DNA of 64,000 nucleotides from Azophilus sp026709365 (GCA_965200175.1 OZ241345.1:868001-932000), one strand, 5' to 3'. Positions 54,156 through 63,015 are shown, counted from the stretch's first letter. Notes: generated from the letters alone by a model not told the origin. Translations and numbers: made by a program.

Positions 54156-55022
54156 TTAGACCTTCTTCTGCTGCATGGCGGCAAACAGCCCTTCCGGACG
54201 AATCATCAGCATGGCCAGCAGCAGCACGTAGGCGCTGACGTCCGAGAATCCGGGCCACAGGTAGCGGCCCGCAAACTGTTCTGAAAGGCCCACCAGCAAG
54301 CCGCCGAGAATGGCGCCCGGCAGGCTGCCCAAGCCGCCGACGATGGCGGCGGCGAAGGCCTTGATGCCGATGAAGCCGATGTTCGGGTCGATCACGCCGC
54401 CCGGCGCCAGCACCCCCGCGCAGGCGGCGAGCACGGCGGCCAGCGCCCAGACCAGGCCGAAGACCCGCTTGACCGGAATGCCCACATAGAACGCCGCCAA
54501 CTGGTTTTGGGACGCCGCCTGCATGGCGATGCCGAGGCGGGTGAAGCGGAAGAACAGGTAAAGCATCGCGCAAAGCGCCAGCGTGCCGCCCACCACCGCC
54601 AAGTCGTCGCCGCCCACGGTGACCTCGCCAAAGCGCCAAACCGCCGAACCCCAGGGCAGGTCCAAGGTCTTGGGTTCACTGCCCCAACGCTCCCCGGCGA
54701 TGGTGCGCAGCACGAAGCCGAGGCCGATGGTCAGCATCAGCACCGCAAAGTGCGGCTCGCCGATCATGGGCCGCAGCAGCAGCCGCTCGGCCAGGGCGCC
54801 CAGCAGAGCCATGACCGCCAAGGCGGCCAGGAAACCCCAAATGAACGGCCAGCCGAGCAGGTTGATGAAGGTGAAGGCGATGAAGGCGCCAATCATCATG
54901 ATGTCGCCCTGGGCGAAGTTGACCATCTCAGTGGCCTTGTAGATGAGCACGAAGCCGAGCGCGATCAGCCCATAGACGCAGCCTTGGGATACGCCGCTGA
55001 TGAGCAGCTGGATGACTTCCAC
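54156..55022 (-). CDS. livH: Branched-chain-type ABC transporter permease (LivH-like)
   Basis: 288 residues from GTG 55022. Eight membrane segments; EVIQLLISGVSQGCVYGLIA, EMVNFAQGDIMMIGAFIAF and GFIGIKAFAAAIVGGLGSLP are the LivH signatures. It is the first gene of the livHMGF-ligase operon. No livK-type binding-protein gene lies upstream; the 162 bp before it (55023-55184) have T-rich patches and no ORF. Confidence 0.93.
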   Translation of the reverse strand: MEVIQLLISGVSQGCVYGLIALGFVLIYKATEMVNFAQGDIMMIGAFIAFTFINLLGWPFIWGFLAALAVMALLGALAERLLLRPMIGEPHFAVLMLTIGLGFVLRTIAGERWGSEPKTLDLPWGSAVWRFGEVTVGGDDLAVVGGTLALCAMLYLFFRFTRLGIAMQAASQNQLAAFYVGIPVKRVFGLVWALAAVLAACAGVLAPGGVIDPNIGFIGIKAFAAAIVGGLGSLPGAILGGLLVGLSEQFAGRYLWPGFSDVSAYVLLLAMLMIRPEGLFAAMQQKKV

Positions 55023-55184
55023 AAAAGAACTCTTGAAGCCGGAACGCGCCGCATTCTACCCGCTTTTTTCCAAGCGCCCGCTTTGTTTCCAGTACACGCT
55101 TTTTTCCCGGCGTCCCCGCACTCCAACACTCTCATCGACCGCTTGCGCAAAGCAAGCGTGCCGTGTTCCGTGCGGTTCGAGCTG

Positions 55185-55616
55185 TCAGGGGGGAGACTCA
55201 ATCTGGATGTCGGCGGCGAAGGGCTCGAAGTTGCGGCGGTTCCAAGTGAGGATGGCGGATGCCCCGGCCTTGAGCGCCGCGGCAGCGATCAGGGCGTCAT
55301 ACATCTGCCCGCCCCGCACGCCGCGCCGCTCAGCGTTGCGCACTGCGTGCCAGGTTTCTTGAGCCGTCAAGTAAACCGCAGGGGTTTCCGACCAGTTTCC
55401 CTCAATGAGCGTCAGGGCGTCTTCACCCCGAACTCGGCGCGGCGGGGGCAAACGGGTCAGAACGGAGTAGATCTCAGCCAAGGAGTGAGCCGCCAGAACA
55501 AGTTCCTCTCCAGCGCGGGCGCGGCGCTGGACCTCCGCATGCGTCCGGACGTGGTGTTCATGCCAACCGCAGGCGGATGCGATCAAGCCGTTCGTGTCGC
55601 AAAGATAGCGGGTCAC
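55185..55616 (-). CDS. PIN-domain toxin paired with an AbrB-type antitoxin
   Basis: 143 residues from GTG 55616, overlapping the antitoxin stop (GTGA). PIN motifs: Asp7 in YLCDTNGLIAS, Glu in HSLAEIYSVLTRLP, Asp in MYDALIAAAALKAGAS and the final TWNRRNFEPF, where Asn stands in place of the usual fourth Asp. It appears intact. VapC-like RNase activity is expected from the family. Confidence 0.88.
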   Translation of the reverse strand: MTRYLCDTNGLIASACGWHEHHVRTHAEVQRRARAGEELVLAAHSLAEIYSVLTRLPPPRRVRGEDALTLIEGNWSETPAVYLTAQETWHAVRNAERRGVRGGQMYDALIAAAALKAGASAILTWNRRNFEPFAADIQIESPP

Positions 55617-55909
55617 TCCGGAAGTCGGCTCGCTGCGCTTTCAGAACGCGTTTGGGCCAAGGTCCGCTCCACGTCTGCGGTGGTCAGGATCTCGCCTTCC
55701 GTTTTTGCAACGGCGATCAGTGAAGTGCCGGAACGCCTGAACGTGATCTCCGCCGGAACCGGTTCGATCTCCACACAGCTATCAAGCACACGAAACCGCA
55801 CCCGAGTCCCAGGGTGCAGTTGCGCCGCCTCCCGGACTGGCTTTGGCACGACGAGACGCCCAGCGCGGTCAATGGTTGCATCCATGGGAATCGTTTTACC
55901 ATTCTTCAT
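55613..55909 (-). CDS. SpoVT-AbrB-type antitoxin
   Basis: 98 residues from ATG 55909; ATG 55885 (MDATIDRAGRLVV) is an alternative start that fits the domain more tightly. The swapped-hairpin AbrB fold is evident in ATIDRAGRLVVPKPVREAAQ and GTRVRFRVLDSCVEIEPV. The C-terminal part would wrap the PIN toxin. Probably autorepressing. Confidence 0.88.
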   Translation of the reverse strand: MKNGKTIPMDATIDRAGRLVVPKPVREAAQLHPGTRVRFRVLDSCVEIEPVPAEITFRRSGTSLIAVAKTEGEILTTADVERTLAQTRSESAASRLPE

Positions 55910-55952
55910 GCCATTCTATCAAGGTGCGCAGGCGCACCCCCGCAACGGGCGC

Positions 55953-56020
55953 GGAGTTTCGCTGTGCGAAACTCCGCGCCCGTTGCGGGGGTTAAGTTCA
56001 ACATGTTCCTGAGCCCGCAC
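55953..56020 (-). repeat. Composite dispersed repeat, inverted copy
   Basis: Read on the minus strand: GTGCGGGCTCAGGAACATGT, TGAACTTAACCCCCGCAACG, then GCGGAGTTTCGC-ACA-GCGAAACTCC. Same layout as the copies at 19362 and 27581. It overlaps the 3' end of the decayed metY-like gene. Confidence 0.8.
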
Positions 56021-56681
56021 GGATCTTGGGCGTGCGAGTTTGAGCATACGTGGGACTCGACGGCTCCAACGCCCGATTCGAAGATGAAGCGAGGGGTTCG
56101 CAGGAATGCCGCCTGCCTAGCGCACCTCCCGGCGGGCAGGAGACCACGCCGGTGTTGAAGCCGAGCACGTGCATGCGTCCCAGGTGGCGGGCGTGCTCGA
56201 TCTTGAAGCAGCGGTCCATGACCACGTCGAGGCCCGCTCTAGCGGCCAGGGCGGCGCCCGCGGGGCTGATCACCCCGAACTGCAGCCAGAGGGCGGCGGC
56301 GCCGATGGCCACGGCCTCCTCAGCGATGGCCAGCACCGCTGCCGGGGCGCGGAACACATCCACCAGGTCCTCCGGATCCTCGATGCCGACGGACAGGCGA
56401 ATGGTGCCGGGGCCGATGCCGGCGGCGGCCAGCTCCTCGTCGGCCAGTTGCCGGTGGGTGGTGCTTGCCGGATGAATGACAAGGTCTCGTGAGTTGCCGT
56501 ACTCCTACAGGTTGAAGTAGGCCGCCGCCGACTCCGGATCCTCAAAGACGTAGCTTGAGGTCTGGTAGATGGGCACGGCCCGGGCGCCGGTGCCCGGCTC
56601 CGGGCGCGCCCCGGCGTGGACGGCCCGGGTGTGGAAGCCGAATTCCCGGCCGGCGTAGAGGGTTTCTGACGCAACGGCTAA
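55998..56681 (-). pseudogene. Decayed O-acetylhomoserine sulfhydrylase/CoA-binding domain fusion
   Basis: One minus-strand frame reads ETLYAGREFGFHTRAVHAGA ... PIYQTSSYVFEDPESAAAYF-NL, the N-terminus of MetY-type enzymes, then TAG at 56505-56507, EYGN, and directly SRDLVIHPASTTHRQLADEE ... GTIRLSVGIEDPEDL, the C-terminus of the same family. The central ~300 residues with the PLP lysine are missing. The frame then continues as VDVFRAPAAVLAIAEEAVAI ... VVMDRCFKIEHARHLGRMHV, a CoA-binding (YccU-like) domain ending near 56139. The remaining tail to 55998 has no similarity. With an internal deletion and a stop it cannot be functional as a sulfhydrylase. Confidence 0.8.
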
Positions 56682-56729
56682 ACGGTTGGGTGGGGCAGCC
56701 GCAACGGCCAGCCGCCCCCTTGAACGCGG

Positions 56730-58916
56730 CTAGAAGTAAACCGCGGCGCTGATCCCCCACCAGCGGGGCCGGTTGTAGTACTGCTCCACCATGCCGAACA
56801 CAGCCGGGCCGGACAGGTCGAAGGTCTGCACCAAGTGCTCCTCGTCGCCGAGGTTCTGCACGAAGGCGTTGATCGACCAGCGCTCGTTGCCGCTGATGTA
56901 CATGAGCGATGCGTTCATCAGCGTGTAGCCGTTCTCCTCCACGGTCGGCGCGCCGGTCAGGGAGAAGTAGTGCTTGGAGCGGTGCAGGACGTCGAACTGC
57001 GCGGCCATGGCGCCGCCGAGCACCGGCCATTCGTAGCGCACCAAGCCGTTCAGGTTCCACTTCGGCGACTGCACCGAAGTGGTTTTCGGCGCCCCGCCGC
57101 CCAAGTCCACCTCAATGTCGTTGTAGGCCACGCCCAGGATGACGTCCAAGCCGGGAGCCGGGTTGACCTGCAATTCCAGTTCGCCGCCGTGGGACTCGGC
57201 GTCCGCGTTGGTGGTGATGGTGTCGATGCCAATGATCTGGAAGGCTTGGTAGTCCTTGTAGTCGTAGTAGTAGAAGGCGCCGTTGAAGATCATCAGGCCG
57301 TCCATGAGGCGGGACTTGAAGCCCACTTCAAAGGCGTCAAGCTGCTCAGGGTCGTAGCTCATGGTGTCATCATCGTAGGCCAGCGGCGGGTTCAACGGGA
57401 ACACCGGCGAGTTGTAGCCGCCGCCCTTCACGCCCCGGTTCCAGCTGCCGTAGAGCATCAGGTCATCGCTCAGGTCGTAGTTGACGGCCGCGCGCACCGA
57501 AAACTCGTCGTCCTTCCGGTCGCCTGCGTAGGCCGCGAGCTGCTCGAGAATGTTGGGATTGCCGTTGCGCTGCACGGTGCCCGGAATGAAGTCCACCGCG
57601 TTGACGAACAATTCGTGGTCCTTCTCGTCGCGAATCCAACGCAGGCCGAGAATGCCGGTCACGCGGTCGCTCAAGCGCCGCTCCACCTGTCCGAAGATGG
57701 ACCAGGACTCCGTGTTGGTCTCGTAGGGATTGTCCAATCCGGAAATCGCGGGCGTGGCGCCTTCCGGATCGATGAAGGGCTCCGTCTCCGAGCCATTGGA
57801 ATCGTCCACCTTGAGATCAAGGTAATAGACGCCCGCCACCCAATCCATCGCCTCGGTCTGGCCGTTCAAGCGCACTTCCTGGGAGAACTGCTCGGCATCG
57901 GTGGTGAGGAAAAAGTTGAACAGCGGCACCGGCGATGCGTCGGAGTCCTCGATGTAGTCGCGCTTCACCGTGGAGTAGTCGGTGATGGAGGTGAGCGTGA
58001 AGCGCTCCGCATCCCACTTGAGCGTGGCGGTGTAGCCCCTGGTGTCCAGCTTGTTGTGGCCGTCGAGGTCGTAGTCCCCGGCGTAGGCATCGCCGTCGTT
58101 GTCGATGTAGCCGAGCACTTGGTTGACTTCGTTGGGCGTGAGCATGCCTTCGACGTTGGCGGAGACGTGCTCGAAGAAGCCGGTGTCGATGTCCTGCTCC
58201 GAGCGGCGGGCGTTGAGCAGCAGCGAGACGCTGTCGGTCGGCTCGAACAGCAGTTGCCCGCGCACCGCCGAGTCATCGGCGTTGTTCAGCCGCTTGTCGA
58301 GCAGCCGGTTCTTGACGTAGCCGTCGTTGTTGTGGGTGGACAGCGACAGCCGGGCGGACAGGGTGTCCGACAACGGCCCGCCGACGGCGCCCTCGAACTT
58401 GATCTGGTCGTAGCGGCCCACCGTGAACTGGCCGTAGCCGGAGGCCTCCTGGGAGGGCTTGACGGTGACGAAATGGGCCAGTCCGCCAGTGGCGTTGCGG
58501 CCGTACAGGGTGCCCTGGGGGCCGCGCAGCATCTCCACCCGCTCCATGTCGAAGAGCATGAAGCCGGTGCCCGACATCTGGCTGATGTAAACCTCATCGA
58601 GATACACCGCCACCGGGCTTTCCACGTTGGTGGTGAAGTCGCTGCTGGCCACGCCGCGCATGGCGATGGCGTAGTTGGCCTCCCCGTTGGGCTGCACGGT
58701 CTGCACCCCCGGCGCCATGGCGGTGACCTGCTGGGCGCTGGTGTAGCCCAGCTGGCGCATCTGCTCGCCGGTCAGGGCGCTGATGGCGATGCCGACGTCC
58801 TGGACGTTCTGCTCGCGCTTCTGCGCCGTCACCACGACCTCCTCAATCACCGCCGCCTGGACCGGCGCTGCCACAACCGCGCCGACCAATGCCGACATAA
58901 GTGCTCTTGCCTTCAT
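56730..58916 (-). CDS. TonB-dependent receptor, full length
   Basis: 728 residues from ATG 58916 with GGAGAGGAG upstream; the frame extends further up, but the signal peptide starts here (ARALMSALVGAVVAAPVQAA). TonB-box-like IEEVVVTAQKREQNVQDVGI, plug with RGVASSDFTTNVESPVAVYL and MERVEMLRGPQGTLYGRNAT, barrel ending WWGISAAVYF. It lies 38 bp downstream of a TetR-family gene on the same strand, so its expression is probably under that regulator. Ligand unknown; the divergent amine-dehydrogenase genes hint at an amine or its precursor. Confidence 0.94.
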   Translation of the reverse strand: MKARALMSALVGAVVAAPVQAAVIEEVVVTAQKREQNVQDVGIAISALTGEQMRQLGYTSAQQVTAMAPGVQTVQPNGEANYAIAMRGVASSDFTTNVESPVAVYLDEVYISQMSGTGFMLFDMERVEMLRGPQGTLYGRNATGGLAHFVTVKPSQEASGYGQFTVGRYDQIKFEGAVGGPLSDTLSARLSLSTHNNDGYVKNRLLDKRLNNADDSAVRGQLLFEPTDSVSLLLNARRSEQDIDTGFFEHVSANVEGMLTPNEVNQVLGYIDNDGDAYAGDYDLDGHNKLDTRGYTATLKWDAERFTLTSITDYSTVKRDYIEDSDASPVPLFNFFLTTDAEQFSQEVRLNGQTEAMDWVAGVYYLDLKVDDSNGSETEPFIDPEGATPAISGLDNPYETNTESWSIFGQVERRLSDRVTGILGLRWIRDEKDHELFVNAVDFIPGTVQRNGNPNILEQLAAYAGDRKDDEFSVRAAVNYDLSDDLMLYGSWNRGVKGGGYNSPVFPLNPPLAYDDDTMSYDPEQLDAFEVGFKSRLMDGLMIFNGAFYYYDYKDYQAFQIIGIDTITTNADAESHGGELELQVNPAPGLDVILGVAYNDIEVDLGGGAPKTTSVQSPKWNLNGLVRYEWPVLGGAMAAQFDVLHRSKHYFSLTGAPTVEENGYTLMNASLMYISGNERWSINAFVQNLGDEEHLVQTFDLSGPAVFGMVEQYYNRPRWWGISAAVYF

Positions 58917-58954
58917 GGGGTTCTCCTCTCCTTTCAACCGGTTGGCCCCTGAGC

Positions 58955-59620
58955 CTATGGGCTCCTGGTCCGCTGCACCTCGCATGACCCGCCGGATTGC
59001 TTGACGAGCTCAAGGAAGTGATCAATCAACAAGTCACGCAACTGCGGCCCTCGGGCCCGATGCGGCCGGCCGTGGCCGACGAAAACGGTGTGCCCTTCGA
59101 TTGAGGCGCAGATCATCAAGGCCAGATCGGCCTTGCGGGCCGCAGCCAAGGACGGATTGATCAGGTCGATGACCTCCACCAGCACCGCCCGGTACTGGGC
59201 GTACATCTTCTCCATTTGCTGGGCAATCCAGTCGTCCCGATTGGCCAGCGCCCAAAGCTCGGGGAAGAACAGGGTCGTCTCCCGCGTCGCCAAGTCATCG
59301 AACACAAAGGCCAGAACCGACCGGAACTGCGCCTGGGCATCGTCGCTCACCTGGTCGCGCACGGATTGCAGCTGCTCGATGTAGCCGTCGATGACGTGCT
59401 GCAGCAGGTCGGCCAGCAAATCGGCCCGCGTCGAGTAGTAGTAGCTCAAGTTGCCCGGCGACATCCCCGCCGCCTTGGCGATGCGGCGCATGGTCAGCTT
59501 GCCGTGGCCCTCCTCCATGAGCAGGCGCCGAGCCTCGGCGAGAATGCGCTGCGCCGTCTCCTGGCCCGTGGCATAGGTGGCTGTTCCGGAGCGGCGCATG
59601 CTGACATGTTGGGTTTGCAT
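58955..59620 (-). CDS. TetR/AcrR-family transcriptional regulator
   Basis: 221 residues from ATG 59620 (ATG 59599 is an alternative; neither has a clear ribosome site). The N-terminal helix-turn-helix is ETAQRILAEARRLLMEEGHG, KLTMRRIAKAAGMSPGNLSY, YYSTRADLLADLL, typical of the family. The C-terminal ligand-binding part includes ELWALANRDDWIAQQMEKMY and ASIEGHTVFVGHGRPHRARG. It heads the TetR-TBDR unit and faces the dehydrogenase operon, so it is a good candidate regulator of both, through the site at 59664-59688. Confidence 0.92.
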   Translation of the reverse strand: MQTQHVSMRRSGTATYATGQETAQRILAEARRLLMEEGHGKLTMRRIAKAAGMSPGNLSYYYSTRADLLADLLQHVIDGYIEQLQSVRDQVSDDAQAQFRSVLAFVFDDLATRETTLFFPELWALANRDDWIAQQMEKMYAQYRAVLVEVIDLINPSLAAARKADLALMICASIEGHTVFVGHGRPHRARGPQLRDLLIDHFLELVKQSGGSCEVQRTRSP

Positions 59621-59663
59621 AAGAGACGGGGGGAGGCGGTAAAATGGTCGTTGAATCCGAATT

Positions 59664-59688
59664 AGTACTCTCGTACTATATTCGTACT
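59664..59688. promoter_or_regulatory. Operator-like repeats between tetR and the dehydrogenase operon
   Basis: AGTAC-TCTC-GTACT (59664-59677) is a palindrome; TCGTACT is repeated at 59671-59677 and 59682-59688, 11 bp apart, about one helical turn. The AT-rich stretch sits in the 111-bp divergent region, suited to binding of a TetR dimer pair. Confidence 0.5.
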
Positions 59689-59731
59689 CGGCCGAAAGCC
59701 CAAAGTCAACCACCATTTCGGGAGAACGGTT

Positions 59732-60907
59732 TTGAATGGCCTGACGAAACGAGCGCCCGTTCGCGGAACCCAAGCCCGCCGGCTGGCGCTGTTGGCGGCC
59801 GGTCTGGCACTCGCGGCCTCAGCGCCAGCCCAGCTGCCGCCGGAGACCATTCCCAACGTCAAGCGCATCGCCACCCCCTACCCGGCCAGCTACGCCCTAG
59901 TTCACGACTTCGCCTTCGGCAGCCTCATTGACTCCAGCTTCAGCCTGGTGGACACCGAGAGCCGCCGCTTCGTGGGCATGATGAGCGCCGGCCAGTTCGC
60001 CACCGCCACCTTCGCCCTGGGCCGTCAGGAGTTCTACGTCGGCGAGACCATCCACAGCCGAGGCACCCGAGGCGAGCGCCAGGACGTGGTGGCGGTTTAC
60101 GACTTCGCCAACCTCGCCTTGGTGGCCGAAATCGACCTGCCGTCGCAGCGCGCCAATACCGTGGTCAACAAGGCCAACACCGCCGTGACCGCCGATGAGC
60201 GCTTCCTGCTGATCTGGAACCAGAACCCGGGCACCTCGGTGTCGGTCATCGACCTCGACAGCCGCGCCATCGTCAGCGAAGTGCCGACGCCCGGCTGCGC
60301 CCTGGCCTATCCCGACGAGGCGCGGGGCTTCATCATGCTGTGCGGCAACGGCGCCCTGCTCAGCGTCAAGCTTGACGAGGCCGGGCAGCCGGCCAGCATC
60401 GAGTCCAGCGATCCCTTCAACGACATAGACGCCGATCCGCTCTCAGAGAAGGCCAGCAAAATCAATGGGGTTTGGCATTTCGTCAGCTACCGGGGCGAAG
60501 TTCAGCCAGTGGATGCATCGGCCGAGGCGCCGGTGGTCGGCAGCCGCTGGTGGCTCACGGACGCCGAGCAGCGGGCGCGGAACTGGCGTCCGGCCGGCTG
60601 GCACGGCACCGCCGGCCACCGCAGCGGCCTGCTGTGGGTGGGCATGACCCCGGACGGCTACCCAGGCAGCCACAAGGATCCGGCGCCGGAGGTCTGGCTG
60701 TTCGACGCCAAGGCGAGGTCCCGGCTCGACCGCTTCGCCCTGCGGGTGCCGGCGCTCAGCATCGACGCCTCCGGGCACGATGAGCCGCGCCTGCTGGTGG
60801 TGAACATCGAAGGCCAACTGGACATCTACGACGGCAGGAGCGGAGCCTACCTGCGCGCCATCGGCGCCTTGGGCGAGACCCCCTACATGGTGCATGCCAT
60901 CCGCTAG
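59732..60907 (+). CDS. Methylamine/aromatic-amine dehydrogenase heavy chain (beta-propeller subunit)
   Basis: 391 residues from TTG 59732, supported by GGGAG 7 bp upstream. A Sec signal peptide (RRLALLAAGLALAASAPAQ) is followed by a seven-bladed propeller with repeats such as ADERFLLIWNQNPGTSVSVI and PEVWLFDAKARSRLDRFAL; the ETIPNVKRIATPYPASYALV and WWLTDAEQRARNWRPAGWHG segments match MauB/AauB heavy chains. It binds two light chains in the periplasm in the known enzymes. The light-chain gene follows after 57 bp, with no mauE or mauD between them as in classic mau operons. Confidence 0.88.
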   Translation: MNGLTKRAPVRGTQARRLALLAAGLALAASAPAQLPPETIPNVKRIATPYPASYALVHDFAFGSLIDSSFSLVDTESRRFVGMMSAGQFATATFALGRQEFYVGETIHSRGTRGERQDVVAVYDFANLALVAEIDLPSQRANTVVNKANTAVTADERFLLIWNQNPGTSVSVIDLDSRAIVSEVPTPGCALAYPDEARGFIMLCGNGALLSVKLDEAGQPASIESSDPFNDIDADPLSEKASKINGVWHFVSYRGEVQPVDASAEAPVVGSRWWLTDAEQRARNWRPAGWHGTAGHRSGLLWVGMTPDGYPGSHKDPAPEVWLFDAKARSRLDRFALRVPALSIDASGHDEPRLLVVNIEGQLDIYDGRSGAYLRAIGALGETPYMVHAIR

Positions 60908-60964
60908 CAGCAGGAACGGCGGAAAGCGACTGGACCAAGCAAGCCAAGCCAACGGAGAAGGCCG

Positions 60965-61528
60965 ATGAAGTGGTTGGACAAACTCACCGAGCGCAACGTT
61001 CGCGGCATCGCCCAGCGAAGCTCCAGGCGCAGCTTCATCGCCACCCTCGGCACGGTTTTGGCCGGCGCGGGTGCGTTGCCGCTGCTGCCGGTGGCCCGGG
61101 GCAGCGCCGGGGCGGCTGCGGACGCCGGCGCATCCGTTGCCGACGTGCCCGCCCAAAGCACCGGCAACCCCCAAGACCCGGGCGATCCCACCGATTGCAG
61201 TTACTGGCGCTACTGCGGCATCGACGGGTTCCTGTGCGCCTGCTGCGGCGGCAGCCAGAACGCCTGCCCGCCGGGCACGGAAATGGCGCCCCTGACCTGG
61301 ATCGGCACCTGCCGCAACCCGGCGGACGGCGGCAACTACGTCATCTCCTACAACGACTGCTGCGGCAAGAGCAGCTGCGGGCGCTGCCTGTGCAACCGCA
61401 ACGAGGACGACAAGCCCGTCTATCGCCCACCCGCCAACAACGACATCAATTGGTGCATGGGCATGACGTCAACGACCTACCACTGCTCCACGGCGGTGAT
61501 CCTGGGAATGGCCCTCGACACCGACTAA
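60965..61528 (+). CDS. mauA: Methylamine/aromatic-amine dehydrogenase light chain (TTQ subunit)
   Basis: 187 residues from ATG 60965 with GGAGAAGG upstream. A Tat-type leader (SSRRSFIATLGTVLAGAGA) precedes a small Cys-rich domain. The two Trp that would form tryptophan-tryptophylquinone are Trp112 (PLTWIGTC) and Trp163 (NDINWCMG); catalytic-site equivalents are Asp87 (CGIDGF), Asp131 (YNDCCG) and Tyr172 (TTYHCS), with Ser175 where the known enzymes have Thr. The mature part has 14 Cys against 12 in Paracoccus MauA. It should oxidise a primary amine to aldehyde and ammonia in the periplasm. MauG-type maturation genes are not in the window. Confidence 0.93.
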   Translation: MKWLDKLTERNVRGIAQRSSRRSFIATLGTVLAGAGALPLLPVARGSAGAAADAGASVADVPAQSTGNPQDPGDPTDCSYWRYCGIDGFLCACCGGSQNACPPGTEMAPLTWIGTCRNPADGGNYVISYNDCCGKSSCGRCLCNRNEDDKPVYRPPANNDINWCMGMTSTTYHCSTAVILGMALDTD

Positions 61529-61533
61529 GCCCC

Positions 61534-63015
61534 GTGTCGCAGCCGCTGTTCAACAAAGTTCTGGTCGCCAACCGGGGGGAGATCGCCCGGCGCATCCTGC
61601 GCGGCTTGGATGCCCTGAACATCCCCTCGGCACTGGTTTACCACGACGCCGACCGGCGCTCCCCGGCGGTCGCGCAAGCCGACGAAGCGGTGGAGATCGA
61701 GGGCGCAAGCCCCACAGCAGCCTATTTGGACATCGAGCAGATCGTGGCCGTCTGCAGCCGCCTCGACGCCCAGGCGGTGCATCCGGGATACGGCTTCCTG
61801 GCCGAGAATCCCGCCTTCGCCAGAAGCTTGGCGGCCAAGGGCATCACCTTCATCGGCCCGAGCGCCCAAGTCATGGAATTGATGGGCGACAAGATCGCCG
61901 CCCGCGCCTTTGTTGCCGCCCAAGGCCTGCCGGTGCCGCCGTCGGTGGACTTGGAACCAAGCGATGCGGGCTTTGGCGAGGCAGCGGCGAGCCTCGGCTT
62001 TCCCTTGGTGGTCAAGGCCTCCGCCGGCGGCGGCGGCAAGGGCATGAACATCGTCCGCGACGCCGGTGAGCTGGAGGGCGCCCTGCGCCTTGCGGCCTCC
62101 GAAGCGGCGCGCTACTTCGGCGATGGGCGGGTCTATGTGGAACGCTACTTCACCCAAATCCGGCACATCGAAGTTCAGGTGCTCGGCGACGGCGAGCGGG
62201 CCGTTCACTTGGGGGAGCGGGAGTGCTCGGTGCAGCGGCGCTTCCAAAAGGTCATTGAGGAGGCGCCCTCACCCGCCATCGACGAGGGCCTGCGGGCGCG
62301 TCTCGGCGAGGCGGCGGTGGGCATCGCCGAGGCCGCATCCTACCAAGGGGCCGGCACTGTGGAGTTTCTGGTCACCCCAACAGGTGAGTTCCACTTCCTG
62401 GAGATGAACACTCGCATTCAAGTGGAGCACCCGGTTACGGAGCTGGTCTATGGCGTCGATCTGGTGGCGGAGCAGCTGCACATCGCCGCAGGCGCTCCCT
62501 TGCGGCTGCGCCAGGACGACCTCAAGCCCACCGGCCACGCCATCGAGTGCCGAATTTGCGCGGAGGATCCCGCCAACGGCTTCCTGCCGGAAACCGGTCG
62601 CGTTCTGCACCTGCGGGAACCCGAAGGCGAGGGCATCCGAATGGACAGCGGCCTCCACCCCGGCCAAGAGGTCACGGCCGCCTTCGATCCGCTGCTGGCC
62701 AAGCTGGTGACGCAGGGCGCCAGCCGTTCCCAGGCGATCGCCAAGGCCAGTGCGGCGCTGCGCGAGCTGGTGGTGCTCGGCGTGCGCACCAACGCCGCCT
62801 ATCTTGGGGCCATTCTCGCCCACCCGGCCTTTGCCAAGGGTGCCACGGACACGGCGTTTCTCGACCGCCACGGCGATGAGCTGCTGGCCCAAGCGCCGGC
62901 CGCCGATGCGCGCGCCCGAGCGTTGGCGGCGGCCCATCTGGCCGACCGCGAAAACCGGCTGATCGACCAAGCCATGCCCCCGGTGCATGCCGCTTTGGGT
63001 GCGTGGAGAAACTGA
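61534..63015 (+). CDS. Acyl-CoA carboxylase, biotin carboxylase subunit
   Basis: 493 residues from GTG 61534, 5 bp after the light-chain stop. It begins FNKVLVANRGEIARRILRGL; the ATP-grasp part has KASAGGGGKGMNIV, HIEVQVLGDGERAVHLGERE, FLEMNTRIQVEHPVTELVYG and the C-terminal cap. It charges biotin with CO2 from bicarbonate and ATP. The separate carrier and carboxyltransferase genes follow with 1-bp overlaps, as in 3-methylcrotonyl-, geranyl- or propionyl-type acyl-CoA carboxylases split over several polypeptides. Confidence 0.93.
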   Translation: MSQPLFNKVLVANRGEIARRILRGLDALNIPSALVYHDADRRSPAVAQADEAVEIEGASPTAAYLDIEQIVAVCSRLDAQAVHPGYGFLAENPAFARSLAAKGITFIGPSAQVMELMGDKIAARAFVAAQGLPVPPSVDLEPSDAGFGEAAASLGFPLVVKASAGGGGKGMNIVRDAGELEGALRLAASEAARYFGDGRVYVERYFTQIRHIEVQVLGDGERAVHLGERECSVQRRFQKVIEEAPSPAIDEGLRARLGEAAVGIAEAASYQGAGTVEFLVTPTGEFHFLEMNTRIQVEHPVTELVYGVDLVAEQLHIAAGAPLRLRQDDLKPTGHAIECRICAEDPANGFLPETGRVLHLREPEGEGIRMDSGLHPGQEVTAAFDPLLAKLVTQGASRSQAIAKASAALRELVVLGVRTNAAYLGAILAHPAFAKGATDTAFLDRHGDELLAQAPAADARARALAAAHLADRENRLIDQAMPPVHAALGAWRN

